This document shows positions 1 through 7,448 of a stretch of 64,000 bases of DNA, in pieces. The position numbers were made by a program, and so were the translations under genes. A model generated the notes under the pieces. It had not been told where the DNA came from. It saw only the letters and a list, made by a program, of their open reading frames with translations, and made no database searches. Positions within the stretch are counted from its first letter, which is position 1. Each line of letters begins with the position of its first letter. The stretch comes from Caldilineaceae bacterium. Its GTDB lineage: Bacteria > Chloroflexota > Anaerolineae > Caldilineales > Caldilineaceae. The DNA is taken from the NCBI GenBank assembly GCA_022842065.1, contig JALHQH010000005.1, positions 248,001-312,000 on the forward strand, given 5' to 3'.

Positions 1-1
1 T

Positions 2-385
2 CCCGCCATCAAGTCAGGCGCGCTGGGCTATCTGCTCAAAGATGCCGAGACCGACCAACTGTTGCAGGCCATTCGCGATGTCAACGACGGCAAATTCTCG
101 CTGGATCCCAGTGTGGCGCTGCGCGTGATCCGCGAACTGAACCACGGCTCTGATCTGCCCCCCACGGTCGATCCATTGACTGAGCGTGAATTGGAAGTCT
201 TACAACTGGTGGCGCAAGGGTTAACCAATGGCGAGATTGCCGAACGGTTGGTGCTGGGCGAACGCACCGTGGGCAACCATATCAGCAGTATCCTGAGCAA
301 GTTACATCTGGCCAATCGCACCCAAGCCGCACTCTATGCCCTGCGTGAGGGGATCGCGCCGCTGCATCCGGTCGCGGTGAGCTAG
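2..385 (+). CDS. NarL/LuxR-family response regulator, C-terminal part
   Basis: Partial gene; the 5' end lies before the window. The first visible residues (AIKSGALGYLLKDA) are the end of a receiver domain, where the conserved Lys of the alpha4-beta5-alpha5 face is found. They are followed by a LuxR-type helix-turn-helix (LTEREVL-like start, then GLTNGEIAERL and TVGNHISSILSKL). This layout is that of cytosolic two-component regulators that bind DNA after phosphorylation by a NarX-type kinase. The matching kinase is probably encoded just upstream, outside the window. A kinase of that class is also present at 53913-55751, but it is too far away to assume partnership. Only 127 residues are visible, so the target genes cannot be inferred. 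Confidence 0.93.
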   Translation, partial: PAIKSGALGYLLKDAETDQLLQAIRDVNDGKFSLDPSVALRVIRELNHGSDLPPTVDPLTERELEVLQLVAQGLTNGEIAERLVLGERTVGNHISSILSKLHLANRTQAALYALREGIAPLHPVAVS

Positions 386-500
386 CGGGCAAGCAGGGAA
401 TTTTGATGCAAATTTGTCTCCTTGTTTGAAATGGTGCTTCCCACTATGCTACACTGCTAAGAACAAACGATTTATTAAGTTTTTGATGAGTAGAGGTCGT

Positions 501-1172
501 ATGCCCGCCCCTGCAGCCCTAGCCTTTGGCAAGTATTACCATATCTACAATCGTGGGAACAACCATGAAAATATCTTCAGGGAGCAGCGCAATTATCACT
601 TGTTCTTAGCGTTGTACGCCAAACATGTTTTGCCCGTGGCCGATACTTATGCCTATGTGCTGTTGAAGAATCATTTTCATTTGTTGGCACGGACGAGAAC
701 GGTTGCGGAACAGCTTGTTTGGTGGCAGGAGTCACGTGATGGCGCGTTGCCTGATCGAGAGCTGACAGGTGGGTGCCCTCAGGGCGCGGCGAGAGCTGAT
801 TTCAAGCCACTTGATCCAAGTAAACAATTTTCGAATTTATTCAACGCCTATGCACGGACGTTCAACAATGCCTATCGGCGCACGGGGGCGCTTTTTCAAC
901 GCCCCTTTGGCCGTATTGAGGTAAGATCGGATGCGTACTTTCGGCGTTTGGTACTCTATATCCACCAAAATCCGCAAAAGCACCGGTTTGTCCAGGACTT
1001 CCGCGATTGGCCCTACTCGTCCTATCATACGTTGCTATCGCTCAAACAAACACTCCTCCAACGTGACGAGGTCATCGCTTGGTTTGATACGAAAGATGGT
1101 TTCCATTTTTCTCATGCCCAGGAAATAACGGATCCCGGCATCCTTGCCTTTTTCCCCGACGACTTTGATTGA
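501..1172 (+). CDS. REP-associated tyrosine transposase (RAYT, IS200-like)
   Basis: 223-residue Y1 transposase of the IS200/RAYT class, which cuts and joins single-stranded DNA at hairpin (REP) sequences. The HUH-type metal motif is H58-F59-H60 (KNHFHLLART). The probable catalytic Tyr is Y153 in the YIHQNPQKHR segment, and the KQFSNLFNAYARTFNNAY block is typical of the family. The ATG at 501 is preferred over an upstream in-frame ATG at 486 because GAGG lies 4 nt before it. A REP-like pair follows at 1201-1326, as expected for a RAYT. Residues 81-101 look like an insertion, and its DNA carries a REP arm (756-772). RAYTs are usually single-copy domesticated genes rather than active insertion sequences. 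Confidence 0.88.
   Translation: MPAPAALAFGKYYHIYNRGNNHENIFREQRNYHLFLALYAKHVLPVADTYAYVLLKNHFHLLARTRTVAEQLVWWQESRDGALPDRELTGGCPQGAARADFKPLDPSKQFSNLFNAYARTFNNAYRRTGALFQRPFGRIEVRSDAYFRRLVLYIHQNPQKHRFVQDFRDWPYSSYHTLLSLKQTLLQRDEVIAWFDTKDGFHFSHAQEITDPGILAFFPDDFD
756..772 (+). repeat. REP-like arm embedded in the RAYT coding sequence
   Basis: The 17 bases here match the arm CGAGACCTGACAGGTGG of the downstream REP pair (read on the minus strand at 1228-1245, plus strand at 1289-1303) with one mismatch. They encode R86-E-L-T-G in frame inside the transposase. This suggests that a REP copy was absorbed into the gene. Confidence 0.55.
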
Positions 1173-1200
1173 TCAATTTTGTCCACACCCAATCCTCACC

Positions 1201-1326
1201 GCCCGACCTGGCAGGTGGGCGCTTTTTCCACCTGTCAGGTCTCGATCAGGCAATGGGTGCAAACGCTATTCAGTAACGTGTCACGGGGTCGAGACCTGAC
1301 AGGAAAAAACACCTGTCAGGTCGGGC
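1201..1326. repeat. REP pair (BIME-like) next to RAYT
   Basis: Two hairpins in inverted order. Unit 1 has arms at 1201-1217 and 1228-1245 (CCTGGCAGGTG / CACCTGTCAGG). Unit 2 has arms at 1289-1303 and 1310-1326 (GACCTGACAGG / CACCTGTCAGGTC). The outer ends are GCCCGACCTG and CAGGTCGGGC, complementary to each other; the inner ends carry TCTCGA and TCGAGA, so the whole 126-bp block is also an inverted repeat. This is the layout of REP doublets mobilised by RAYT enzymes. Confidence 0.75.
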
Positions 1327-1407
1327 GCCAAAGTCATGGGTTGTTGCTTGGTTTATGAGCACCTGCCTCAATTCCCACTGCAATGAAGCCAAATGTAACG
1401 TCAACGA

Positions 1408-1503
1408 CTATAACCAACTGCGGTGCAACGCGACCGCCACTTGTTGTCCTAGTTGGCTCTTACCGGTTCGGGGCGCGTCCCCAATTAAATAAATCATCGC
1501 CAT
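1408..1503 (-). pseudogene. P-loop kinase/ATPase N-terminal remnant
   Basis: A 31-codon frame starts with ATG at 1503 after GAAAGCGAGG (good Shine-Dalgarno) and encodes MAMIYLIGDAPRTGKSQ, i.e. a beta-strand followed by a Walker A motif (GDAPRTGKS), then stops at TAG. The continuation shows no recognisable domain in any frame before the REP pair at 1201-1326. It is best read as the 5' end of a small P-loop NTPase gene whose remainder was lost. Short length makes this tentative. Confidence 0.4.
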
Positions 1504-1551
1504 CCTCGCTTTCAATAAAGCCAAGGTGACTGGCATCTTTACCTGGTGCCG

Positions 1552-2100
1552 TTAGGAGACGCACCGCTCATAAATCTCCTCTAGCCCATCTTCCTCGTCC
1601 ATCTGTTCGCCGATCTTGACGAAGCCGAAATGGGCGGCAATGCGTAAAGAGGGTTGATTCGCCGGGCTGATGGTGAGGATAAAGCGGTTCACCCCCTGCT
1701 GGTGCGCCCACCCCATCAGCGCCTGGCAGGCCTCGGTCGCATACCCCTGGCGCTGGAAGGGGGCAAAGATAGTATAGCCAAATTCGACGCCGCCCGGCCC
1801 CAGTGGTCGCACCGGCTCCGGTTCAGCAGCCATGTGGAAAGCAATCGAACCCACCATCGTTTGGGACGAGCGCAGCACGATCGCCCGCTCCATCCAGGGT
1901 AAGAGCGCTGGATTTTGGCGCGCTTGTGCCAGCCGGTTTCGTTTATGCGCAGAGACCGGCCACCATGCGGCGGGAATTGGCACCCCCAGCAATTGCGCGG
2001 CTTGCGCCTGGTCGTCACTGATCACGGCGGCAAAGAATGCGGGCGTCATTAACACCAAATCCAGCCGTGCGGTGTGGATGGTTGAGGTCCTCTCGGGCAT
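1552..2100 (-). CDS. GNAT acetyltransferase (RimJ/RimL type)
   Basis: 182 residues from ATG 2100. A TTG 33 nt further upstream (2133) is in frame, but the ATG gives the usual family start (TARLDLVLMTP). The GNAT fold is supported by the central GGVEFGYTIFAPFQRQGYAT segment, in which QRQGYAT is the acetyl-CoA-binding R/QxxGxG/A motif, and by the C-terminal ANQPSLRIAAHFGFVKIGEQ block typical of RimJ/RimL-like enzymes acting on N-terminal amines or small molecules. The substrate cannot be told from sequence. It runs away from the truncated GNAT and sulfotransferase genes in the same direction with about 160 bp between, so it may be read from its own promoter. Confidence 0.85.
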   Translation of the reverse strand: MPERTSTIHTARLDLVLMTPAFFAAVISDDQAQAAQLLGVPIPAAWWPVSAHKRNRLAQARQNPALLPWMERAIVLRSSQTMVGSIAFHMAAEPEPVRPLGPGGVEFGYTIFAPFQRQGYATEACQALMGWAHQQGVNRFILTISPANQPSLRIAAHFGFVKIGEQMDEEDGLEEIYERCVS

Positions 2101-2261
2101 ATCTTCTGCTTTCTGTTGGGTCTGTTTCGGCAAACACGGCGCGCTGAGCGGGTGTATTTCACGTTGGTGGCTAATTTAGTTGCGCGCCAGGGCAACCCAT
2201 CTGCGCCTCCTGAATCCGTGGTTATCGCACCGGCTGCCAACCCAGTTTAACGATGTCGTGC

Positions 2262-2588
2262 CTACGTCACAACGGCTAGTGACAGCCGCGCCACGATTTC
2301 GTCATCCTCCCATTCCGTGGTCTCAACGAAGCCGATGGATACGTAGCGTTGTTTGGCGACAATATTCGTTGGCTGATAGGAAAGGGCAAACGCGTGGTAA
2401 CTGCGCGCGGCTAGTAGGGCAAGGGCAGCTTGCATCGCTTGTTCGCCATAACCACGCCCCTGGTAGTGCTGGTCAATCAAAATGCCGCCGAGCCAACAGC
2501 AGCTTGCATCCGCCGGGTCGACCGTCCACCTGAGAAAGCACCCGTTGTGATTGGTTAAGGTATGACTGGTAAGTTTGTGATTGATCAA
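2262..2588 (-). pseudogene. GNAT acetyltransferase, N-terminally truncated
   Basis: The visible 108 residues contain the core of a spermidine-acetyltransferase-like GNAT domain (WLGGILIDQHYQGRGYGEQA with the QGRGYG acetyl-CoA loop, then NIVAKQRYVSIGFVET). The first 40-60 residues of such enzymes are missing. No ATG is available at the 5' end; the frame opens at TTG 2588, only two codons after the TAA stop of the sulfotransferase (2595-2597), and is in the same frame as that gene. The simplest reading is a gene fragment left behind when the sulfotransferase 3' end was joined to it. A short functional enzyme is less likely. Confidence 0.6.
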
Positions 2589-2594
2589 TCGGGC

Positions 2595-3308
2595 TTAGCG
2601 AAGCAACCAGCTCGCCAGCAGCCAGAGCAGCGCTAACGCCAGCAGCCCAACTAAGCCGACCAACCCGTAGGCAAAGATAAAAATCCATTGAAAGGTCTTG
2701 CGATCATTCAGGTGTGGGAAAGGGGTGTCAGGCGGAACGGGCACATCGAGAAAGCGACAGAGCGGCTCCCAACCCTCTTTCACATCATAGACTAGCAGTC
2801 GTTCTGGGGGGACATGTGCTTTAACCCCGGCGTTGTGCTGAGCAAAAACAGCCAGGGCATGATCACGATCGGCAAAGCGCCCGTCAAAGTCACCTTGCCA
2901 GATCAAGCGTTCATTCATTGCCATGAAACGGCGCATGGGTGGCACTAATGTGCGCACAATCCGCATAATCGGTTCACGGTAGATGGCGTAAATGGTATTG
3001 AAACAGCTATCATACCACTGCTCTGGGTTGCGCACGGTGAGCAGCACCTTGGCGTCGGGGTAGTGTGCCATTAAATGCGCATAGAAATTACAGGCCGGCC
3101 AATCCACCGTCGCCTGATAGCCAGTGAAAAGTTGATCCCAAGCGGGCGGCTTCCCAGCCATTGCCGCCAACCAAAAGCCAACATGGCGGGGTTGTTTGAT
3201 CACCTCTTGCATGTGGTAACACTGCACAAACCCCAACTGCTCCAGCGCTGCTTTAATCGAAGTGGTCCCGGTGCGGCCAAAGCCGGCACCAATTACTTTG
3301 AGGGTCAT
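2595..3308 (-). CDS. Sulfotransferase-family protein with C-terminal membrane anchor
   Basis: 237 residues. The N-terminus has the 5'-phosphosulfate loop GFGRTGTTSIKAAL (residues 9-22), which in this family binds the PAPS cofactor, and a 3'-phosphate-binding-like segment (VLLTVRNPEQWYDS, about residues 89-102). The overall pattern matches the Sulfotransfer_4 (NAD-dependent-epimerase-adjacent, eukaryote-like) group. An unusual feature is the C-terminus: about 25 hydrophobic residues (FIFAYGLVGLVGLLALALLW) predicted to span the membrane, leaving the catalytic part cytosolic. The acceptor is unknown. The gene ends two codons before a GNAT fragment in the same frame. Confidence 0.8.
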   Translation of the reverse strand: MTLKVIGAGFGRTGTTSIKAALEQLGFVQCYHMQEVIKQPRHVGFWLAAMAGKPPAWDQLFTGYQATVDWPACNFYAHLMAHYPDAKVLLTVRNPEQWYDSCFNTIYAIYREPIMRIVRTLVPPMRRFMAMNERLIWQGDFDGRFADRDHALAVFAQHNAGVKAHVPPERLLVYDVKEGWEPLCRFLDVPVPPDTPFPHLNDRKTFQWIFIFAYGLVGLVGLLALALLWLLASWLLR

Positions 3309-3379
3309 CGCTTCGTTTACTCCTGGACAATATAGACCAATGACAGTGCCTGTGGCAGTTACTATTATATACCATGACC

Positions 3380-4552
3380 TCAGCGTGGATAGATCGCGCT
3401 GATCCCCGCCATATCTTCCACCTGTAGATTCCGCTTGGTGCTGCCGGTGGCCAGCCGGGGAAACATTACTGAATCGGTGTGCGCGGTATGGCCGAGGATC
3501 AACCAGTGGCCAAATTCATGGAGCAATGCGCTTTGGAGATCAACTTCATCCACGGCGGGTTGACCAGTGGCGTTCCACCGATAGTCGTCGTTGATCCAGA
3601 TATCCGCTTCAATAATCGTGCCGTCGGTGCGGTACCAGACCTGGGCCGCCGCGGCCCGTTCGGTGGCGCCTTTGGCCATAAAGAGCACTTCATTGACCCC
3701 ATTGTACCCGGTCTGCGTGGCACCAGTCTCCCCCCCATAGGTTAACGCAAAGTCAGCACTCTCCACTGCACTCCAACTTTGCGCCGCGCTAATAATTGCC
3801 GCACGAAAGGCGGCGCGATCACCTGCCGCGGTATCCACTTGGGTTGTATTCAGGTTGATCAAAAACTTGGCAGTGGCATGGGGCGTTGCCCACCGTTGGA
3901 CGTGCGCTTGGCTTGTCAGCGCCGGTCGCAACCCTGCCTGAAACGCCGGTAGTGGCTTGAGCTGTGCAACCCGGTGTTGGAGGGATGCCGTCGTTGGCGG
4001 TTGGCTGGTCGCAAGCACTGCGCCCAGTTGCGCAAAAAAGTCGGTACGCGCTTGCGGTAAGGGCAGATCCTGGTTATAGAGCAGCTCATGCTGTAGCTGA
4101 AATTTTCCCTGTGCCCCGGCCACAACCCGCCAACTGTCGGCTGCCTGTTGCACAAAAAGTAACACCTCTTCCCCGACGGCAAAGGTCGCCTCGTGCATGC
4201 TCACCAGCCCCACTTGGTCAGCCGCCAGATAGCCGCCGGTGGTACGAACCTCGATAATGCGCCCGGCCTGGCCCAACCAGCTCTGGGCTACCGCCACGGT
4301 TGTCTCACTCTCAATCAGCGTGCGCTCATGGTTCCAGAAACTGCGGTGCGCCAGCACCTGACCCTGTACGATCAGATCAGCGCCGGCGGCTAATACGCGC
4401 AGGTTGTCATCAGCTGGGGCTGCGAAAGTCGTGCGGGTTGTCGTTGCCGGCAATGCCCGCGTCAGCAGGGATGGGCTAAACGCCGCCAATACAGGCCGAC
4501 TTGACAGCAAGAGATAAATGCATAGAGAACAGAAGATGCCCCAACGGTACAT
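3380..4552 (-). CDS. Secreted matrixin-like zinc metalloprotease
   Basis: 390 residues with an N-terminal signal sequence (hydrophobic core IFCSLCIYLLLSSRPVLA). The catalytic site is at the C-terminus: HEFGHWLILGH at residues 345-355 provides three His ligands and Glu346, and SVMFPRL shortly after gives the Met-turn. The N-terminal ~200 residues contain a beta-rich region resembling a propeptide or binding domain (LIVQGQVLAHRSFWN, VGEEVLLFVQ). Members of this group cleave extracellular proteins. The eighth motif position is Ile where matrixins normally have Gly. It has its own upstream region (4553-5034) shared with the divergent repeat-protein gene. Confidence 0.85.
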   Translation of the reverse strand: MYRWGIFCSLCIYLLLSSRPVLAAFSPSLLTRALPATTTRTTFAAPADDNLRVLAAGADLIVQGQVLAHRSFWNHERTLIESETTVAVAQSWLGQAGRIIEVRTTGGYLAADQVGLVSMHEATFAVGEEVLLFVQQAADSWRVVAGAQGKFQLQHELLYNQDLPLPQARTDFFAQLGAVLATSQPPTTASLQHRVAQLKPLPAFQAGLRPALTSQAHVQRWATPHATAKFLINLNTTQVDTAAGDRAAFRAAIISAAQSWSAVESADFALTYGGETGATQTGYNGVNEVLFMAKGATERAAAAQVWYRTDGTIIEADIWINDDYRWNATGQPAVDEVDLQSALLHEFGHWLILGHTAHTDSVMFPRLATGSTKRNLQVEDMAGISAIYPR

Positions 4553-5034
4553 GACGCGTTATGACCTTTCCGCTAAAGCGTGCGAGTTGTCGGTGCGGTG
4601 TGATACTGGTCTGTGATACTACCCGTGTACTACCCGTGTACTACTCTGGGCGATGAGTAACTTTACCCGTGGTCGGTATGGATTTATGCAGTAGGGTCTT
4701 AGGTAAAATTACTCAGATGAGAGCCGGATTATATAGGTAATTATCGCTAAACAACAAATGTAAAGTCCACAGATCAACATGCAGTCTTCCTCAAAATTGC
4801 AACAAAAAATCAGGCAGAATTGCTTAACCAGGTCGGGTAATCTTCCCCATGTGGGAAACGACTGGCGGTGGTAAGCTATATGGGCAAGTCAATTTCAATT
4901 GCAGTTACGTTGAAATCAAGCGGGATGTTAGTCAATGATGCCTGGCATCCCATTTTCCAACAGCGTAAAACATAATTGAGCAAGTTAAAACTGATCGGCA
5001 GCTTCCACAGCGGTCAGGCAAGGAGAAAAATACT
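4553..5034. other. Divergent intergenic region, no gene seen
   Basis: 482 bp between two divergently read secreted-protein genes. It is AT-rich and contains short direct repeats (CTGTGATACT twice and CCCGTGTACTA twice, about 4603-4645) and a small inverted repeat GGGATG/CATCCC (about 4922-4952). No convincing sigma-70 promoter could be assigned; an AAGGAG ribosome-binding site precedes the gene at 5035. Both promoters probably lie here. Confidence 0.5.
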
Positions 5035-6123
5035 ATGTTTACCAAGTTTTCAAAATTTTTGAGTCTATTCGTCATCGTGGCGATGCTAGTTACCGTAGGT
5101 GCTGGTGCCGCTTTGGCGCAGGACATTAGTGCAGGCGCTGGCAGTGGCCCCGGTGACGCCGTCCGCCCTACTGCGAGCACGGTCGAGATTGCCCCTGGTA
5201 GCTGGCAGTGGTACGCTTTCCGTTCGCAGGTGCCCGTCCAGGCCGATGATGCGGATGAAGATGTCGTACTCGCCAACCGTCTGAATGAAGCCGTCATTGA
5301 TGCGACCTTGCGGGTTCAAACCGGCAGCGTCGACTTCGAAATCTGGTCGGCCAATGATCTGAACAACTGGATCAACAACAGCGACTTTGACGCCACTGGC
5401 GCTGGCTCGACCAATGAAGAGATCGCCGGCGATCCGCTCTTCTGGCAAGGTGCCTTTACCACCAACAGCACCATGTATCTGATTGTGATGAACCGTGGTA
5501 CCCAGGCCGCTACCTACAATCTGGACATTACCGGTAATGTCGCCTTCCCGACCGAATTGGTCCTGAATGGCACGACACAACCAGCCGTGGCCCAGGTTGC
5601 AGAACCAGTCATGAGCACCGGCGAGATGGCCTTGACTGTCGAGACCCCAGCCGCTGCCACTACCACTGATGCCCCGATGATGGCGACAATGGCGACTGGC
5701 CCCGAGAGTGCCGTAATGCCGGCCGCCGGCAATGTCGAAATTGCCCCAGGCAGTTGGCAATGGTATGCCTTCAGCTCACAGGTCCCGTTGAATGTTGACG
5801 CCGAAGGGAATGATGTCGTTGATGTGGTGGAGACCGCCAAGATTGATGCGATTCTGCGTGAAGTCTCCGGCAGTGTTGACTTTGAAGTTTGGTCCGCCGA
5901 TAATCTGAATGACTGGATCAATGACAATGACTTCGATGCGACTGGCGCAGGCTCGACCAATGAGTCGATCAGCGGCGACCCGCTCTTTTGGGAAGGTGCT
6001 TTCACGACCAACAATGTCTTCTACCTGATCGTGATGAACCGTGGCAACCAGCCCGCCACCTACAATCTGAATGTGATGGGCGATGTTAGCTTTCCTTCCG
6101 CCACCAGCCTGCCAGTGAAATAA
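5035..6123 (+). CDS. Secreted protein with two copies of a PPC-like domain
   Basis: 362 residues. A signal peptide (residues 1-29, ending GAALAQD) is followed by two closely similar ~125-residue units, at about 48-175 and 230-357. Each unit runs EIAPGSWQWYAF, then (F)E(I/V)WSA(N/D)(D/N)LN(N/D)WIN, then DPLFWxGAFTTN, then YLIVMNRG and a final YNL strand. A Thr/Ala/Met-rich linker joins them. The WYAF opening and a closing YxLxxxG strand resemble bacterial pre-peptidase C-terminal (PPC) beta-sandwiches, but I do not recognise a named family. It has a strong AAGGAG ribosome-binding site and a terminator after it (6173-6212). The downstream gene carries two diverged copies of the same unit, so the pair arose by duplication. 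Probably extracellular or cell-envelope binding. Confidence 0.8.
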   Translation: MFTKFSKFLSLFVIVAMLVTVGAGAALAQDISAGAGSGPGDAVRPTASTVEIAPGSWQWYAFRSQVPVQADDADEDVVLANRLNEAVIDATLRVQTGSVDFEIWSANDLNNWINNSDFDATGAGSTNEEIAGDPLFWQGAFTTNSTMYLIVMNRGTQAATYNLDITGNVAFPTELVLNGTTQPAVAQVAEPVMSTGEMALTVETPAAATTTDAPMMATMATGPESAVMPAAGNVEIAPGSWQWYAFSSQVPLNVDAEGNDVVDVVETAKIDAILREVSGSVDFEVWSADNLNDWINDNDFDATGAGSTNESISGDPLFWEGAFTTNNVFYLIVMNRGNQPATYNLNVMGDVSFPSATSLPVK

Positions 6124-6172
6124 ACGTCTGCTGCAGGTCGAATAGCGGGTAAATAACCCATGATAAGTTGAA

Positions 6173-6212
6173 ACAGCCTCGGCAGAAACTTTCTGCCGAG
6201 GCTGTTCTTTTT
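6173..6212 (+). terminator. Rho-independent terminator
   Basis: A perfect 14-bp stem (ACAGCCTCGGCAGA at 6173-6186 and its complement at 6192-6205) is followed by TCTTTTT. It lies between the two PPC-like repeat genes and separates their transcripts, at least partly. Confidence 0.88.
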
Positions 6213-6222
6213 GGAAACAAGT

Positions 6223-7344
6223 ATGATGCAATATCTCTGCCAACGGTGGCGACCATTTACAGGGCGCCAGTACCGCACAATCACGATGAATAATCTGTTC
6301 TGTACCGGCCAAGCGTATACAAAGCTTAGGGCGCGGCTTGGTTTACTCCTTGCCACTACAGGCGTGCTGATTTGTTTACAGCACGCGCCCGTTGCCGCTG
6401 CGCCTGCGTTTTGCCCCGAGAACGCCCTCGCAACCTGGCTGACGCCAGTCGATGCCTGGATTGCCCTCGCCGCGGGTGAACAACAGTGGTATGCCTTCCG
6501 CGACGAAGGGGACGACACCCCGATCTCTGTGCGCATGACAGTTGTCCCTGCCAATGGCGCAAGTTTTATGATATTGACTCCAGATCAGGCCACTGGTTGG
6601 GTACGGGGTGAAACTGACACCGCGGTCGGGCGCGGTACGCCCTTGGCAGCGATGAATGATGATCTCTACTGGACCGGCAGCTTTGTCCAATCCGGCACTT
6701 ATTATGTGTTGGTCAAAAGCAATAACCTTGGCTTGAGCAACTACAAGCTCATGATTAATGGTAAGCGCGTCTCCTCTCCATTGCTCTCCTTTACCCGGCC
6801 CAGCTTTCTGCCACCGCTAGTCGACAACAACTGCGCTACTGCCGCGCCGGCCGATCCGGTAACAGCCCTTATGCCCATCACGCGTCCAGTCGATGCGACG
6901 CCAGGGCCGCCAAACGCAGGGACGGTGCCACCATTCGAGGCCACGCCGGTGATTACTTCGAGCCCGGAAAATCCGTTGCCACCAATCGGTCAAAGCCTGA
7001 AACTTACGGCTGATACACGGCACTGGTACGCCTTTCGCGATGAAGGTGACGAGTCAAGCATTCGGATCAGTGCTGACGCCACGCCCGACAACTGTCTCAC
7101 CTTTCAACTCTGGACGACCGAGCAGCTGCGCCTCTGGCGCTTGAACGAAACCTTCCGGCCGGTGGGCCAGGGCACACCGAACACGCTGCTCAAAGCCGAT
7201 CTTTTTTGGAGTGGCAGCTTTGTCAAGTCGGGGGTTTATTATGTGGTGGTGGAACGGGATCAAGCCGTGCCCGGCGTCTGTACCTATGCACTCACCGTCA
7301 CGGGTGATGATGTTTCGCTGGTCAATCCTGCGTTTAGTCCGTAA
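6223..7344 (+). CDS. Secreted protein with two diverged PPC-like domains
   Basis: About 373 residues from ATG 6223 (GGAAA lies 5 nt upstream). A later ATG at 6286 would give a more normal signal peptide and is a real alternative. The hydrophobic stretch LGLLLATTGVLICL and an Ala-rich cleavage region precede the mature protein. Two repeat units (about residues 80-185 and 260-370) start WYAFRDEGD and contain (L/F)xWxGSFVxSGxYYVxV and a last YxLxxxG strand, clearly related to the units of the gene upstream. A Pro/Thr-rich linker separates them. Cysteines occur in the mature part (FCPEN, NNCAT, PDNCL, PGVCT), suggesting disulfides outside the cell. The function is unknown; ligand or surface binding is plausible. 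Confidence 0.75.
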   Translation: MMQYLCQRWRPFTGRQYRTITMNNLFCTGQAYTKLRARLGLLLATTGVLICLQHAPVAAAPAFCPENALATWLTPVDAWIALAAGEQQWYAFRDEGDDTPISVRMTVVPANGASFMILTPDQATGWVRGETDTAVGRGTPLAAMNDDLYWTGSFVQSGTYYVLVKSNNLGLSNYKLMINGKRVSSPLLSFTRPSFLPPLVDNNCATAAPADPVTALMPITRPVDATPGPPNAGTVPPFEATPVITSSPENPLPPIGQSLKLTADTRHWYAFRDEGDESSIRISADATPDNCLTFQLWTTEQLRLWRLNETFRPVGQGTPNTLLKADLFWSGSFVKSGVYYVVVERDQAVPGVCTYALTVTGDDVSLVNPAFSP

Positions 7345-7371
7345 TTGGTAATGCCCCCCAATTTTATGCAG

Positions 7372-7400
7372 TTGGCATTAGGGCAAAATGGGCGTATGAT
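7372..7400 (+). promoter_or_regulatory. Sigma-70-type promoter of aldo/keto reductase gene
   Basis: TTGGCA (7372-7377) and TATGAT (7395-7400) are separated by 17 bp, and the start codon at 7449 follows about 42 nt after the expected transcript start. Confidence 0.65.
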
Positions 7401-7448
7401 AGACCCTTCCCGTCGCGCTGCTGCTTTGATAAGAAAGGCTGACCAACG

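Noticed and set aside
5086..6312. Long open frames on the minus strand of the secreted repeat protein gene
   Set aside because: They are shadows of the plus-strand gene, which has a signal peptide, conserved repeats, an AAGGAG site and a terminator; the minus-strand products show no domain.
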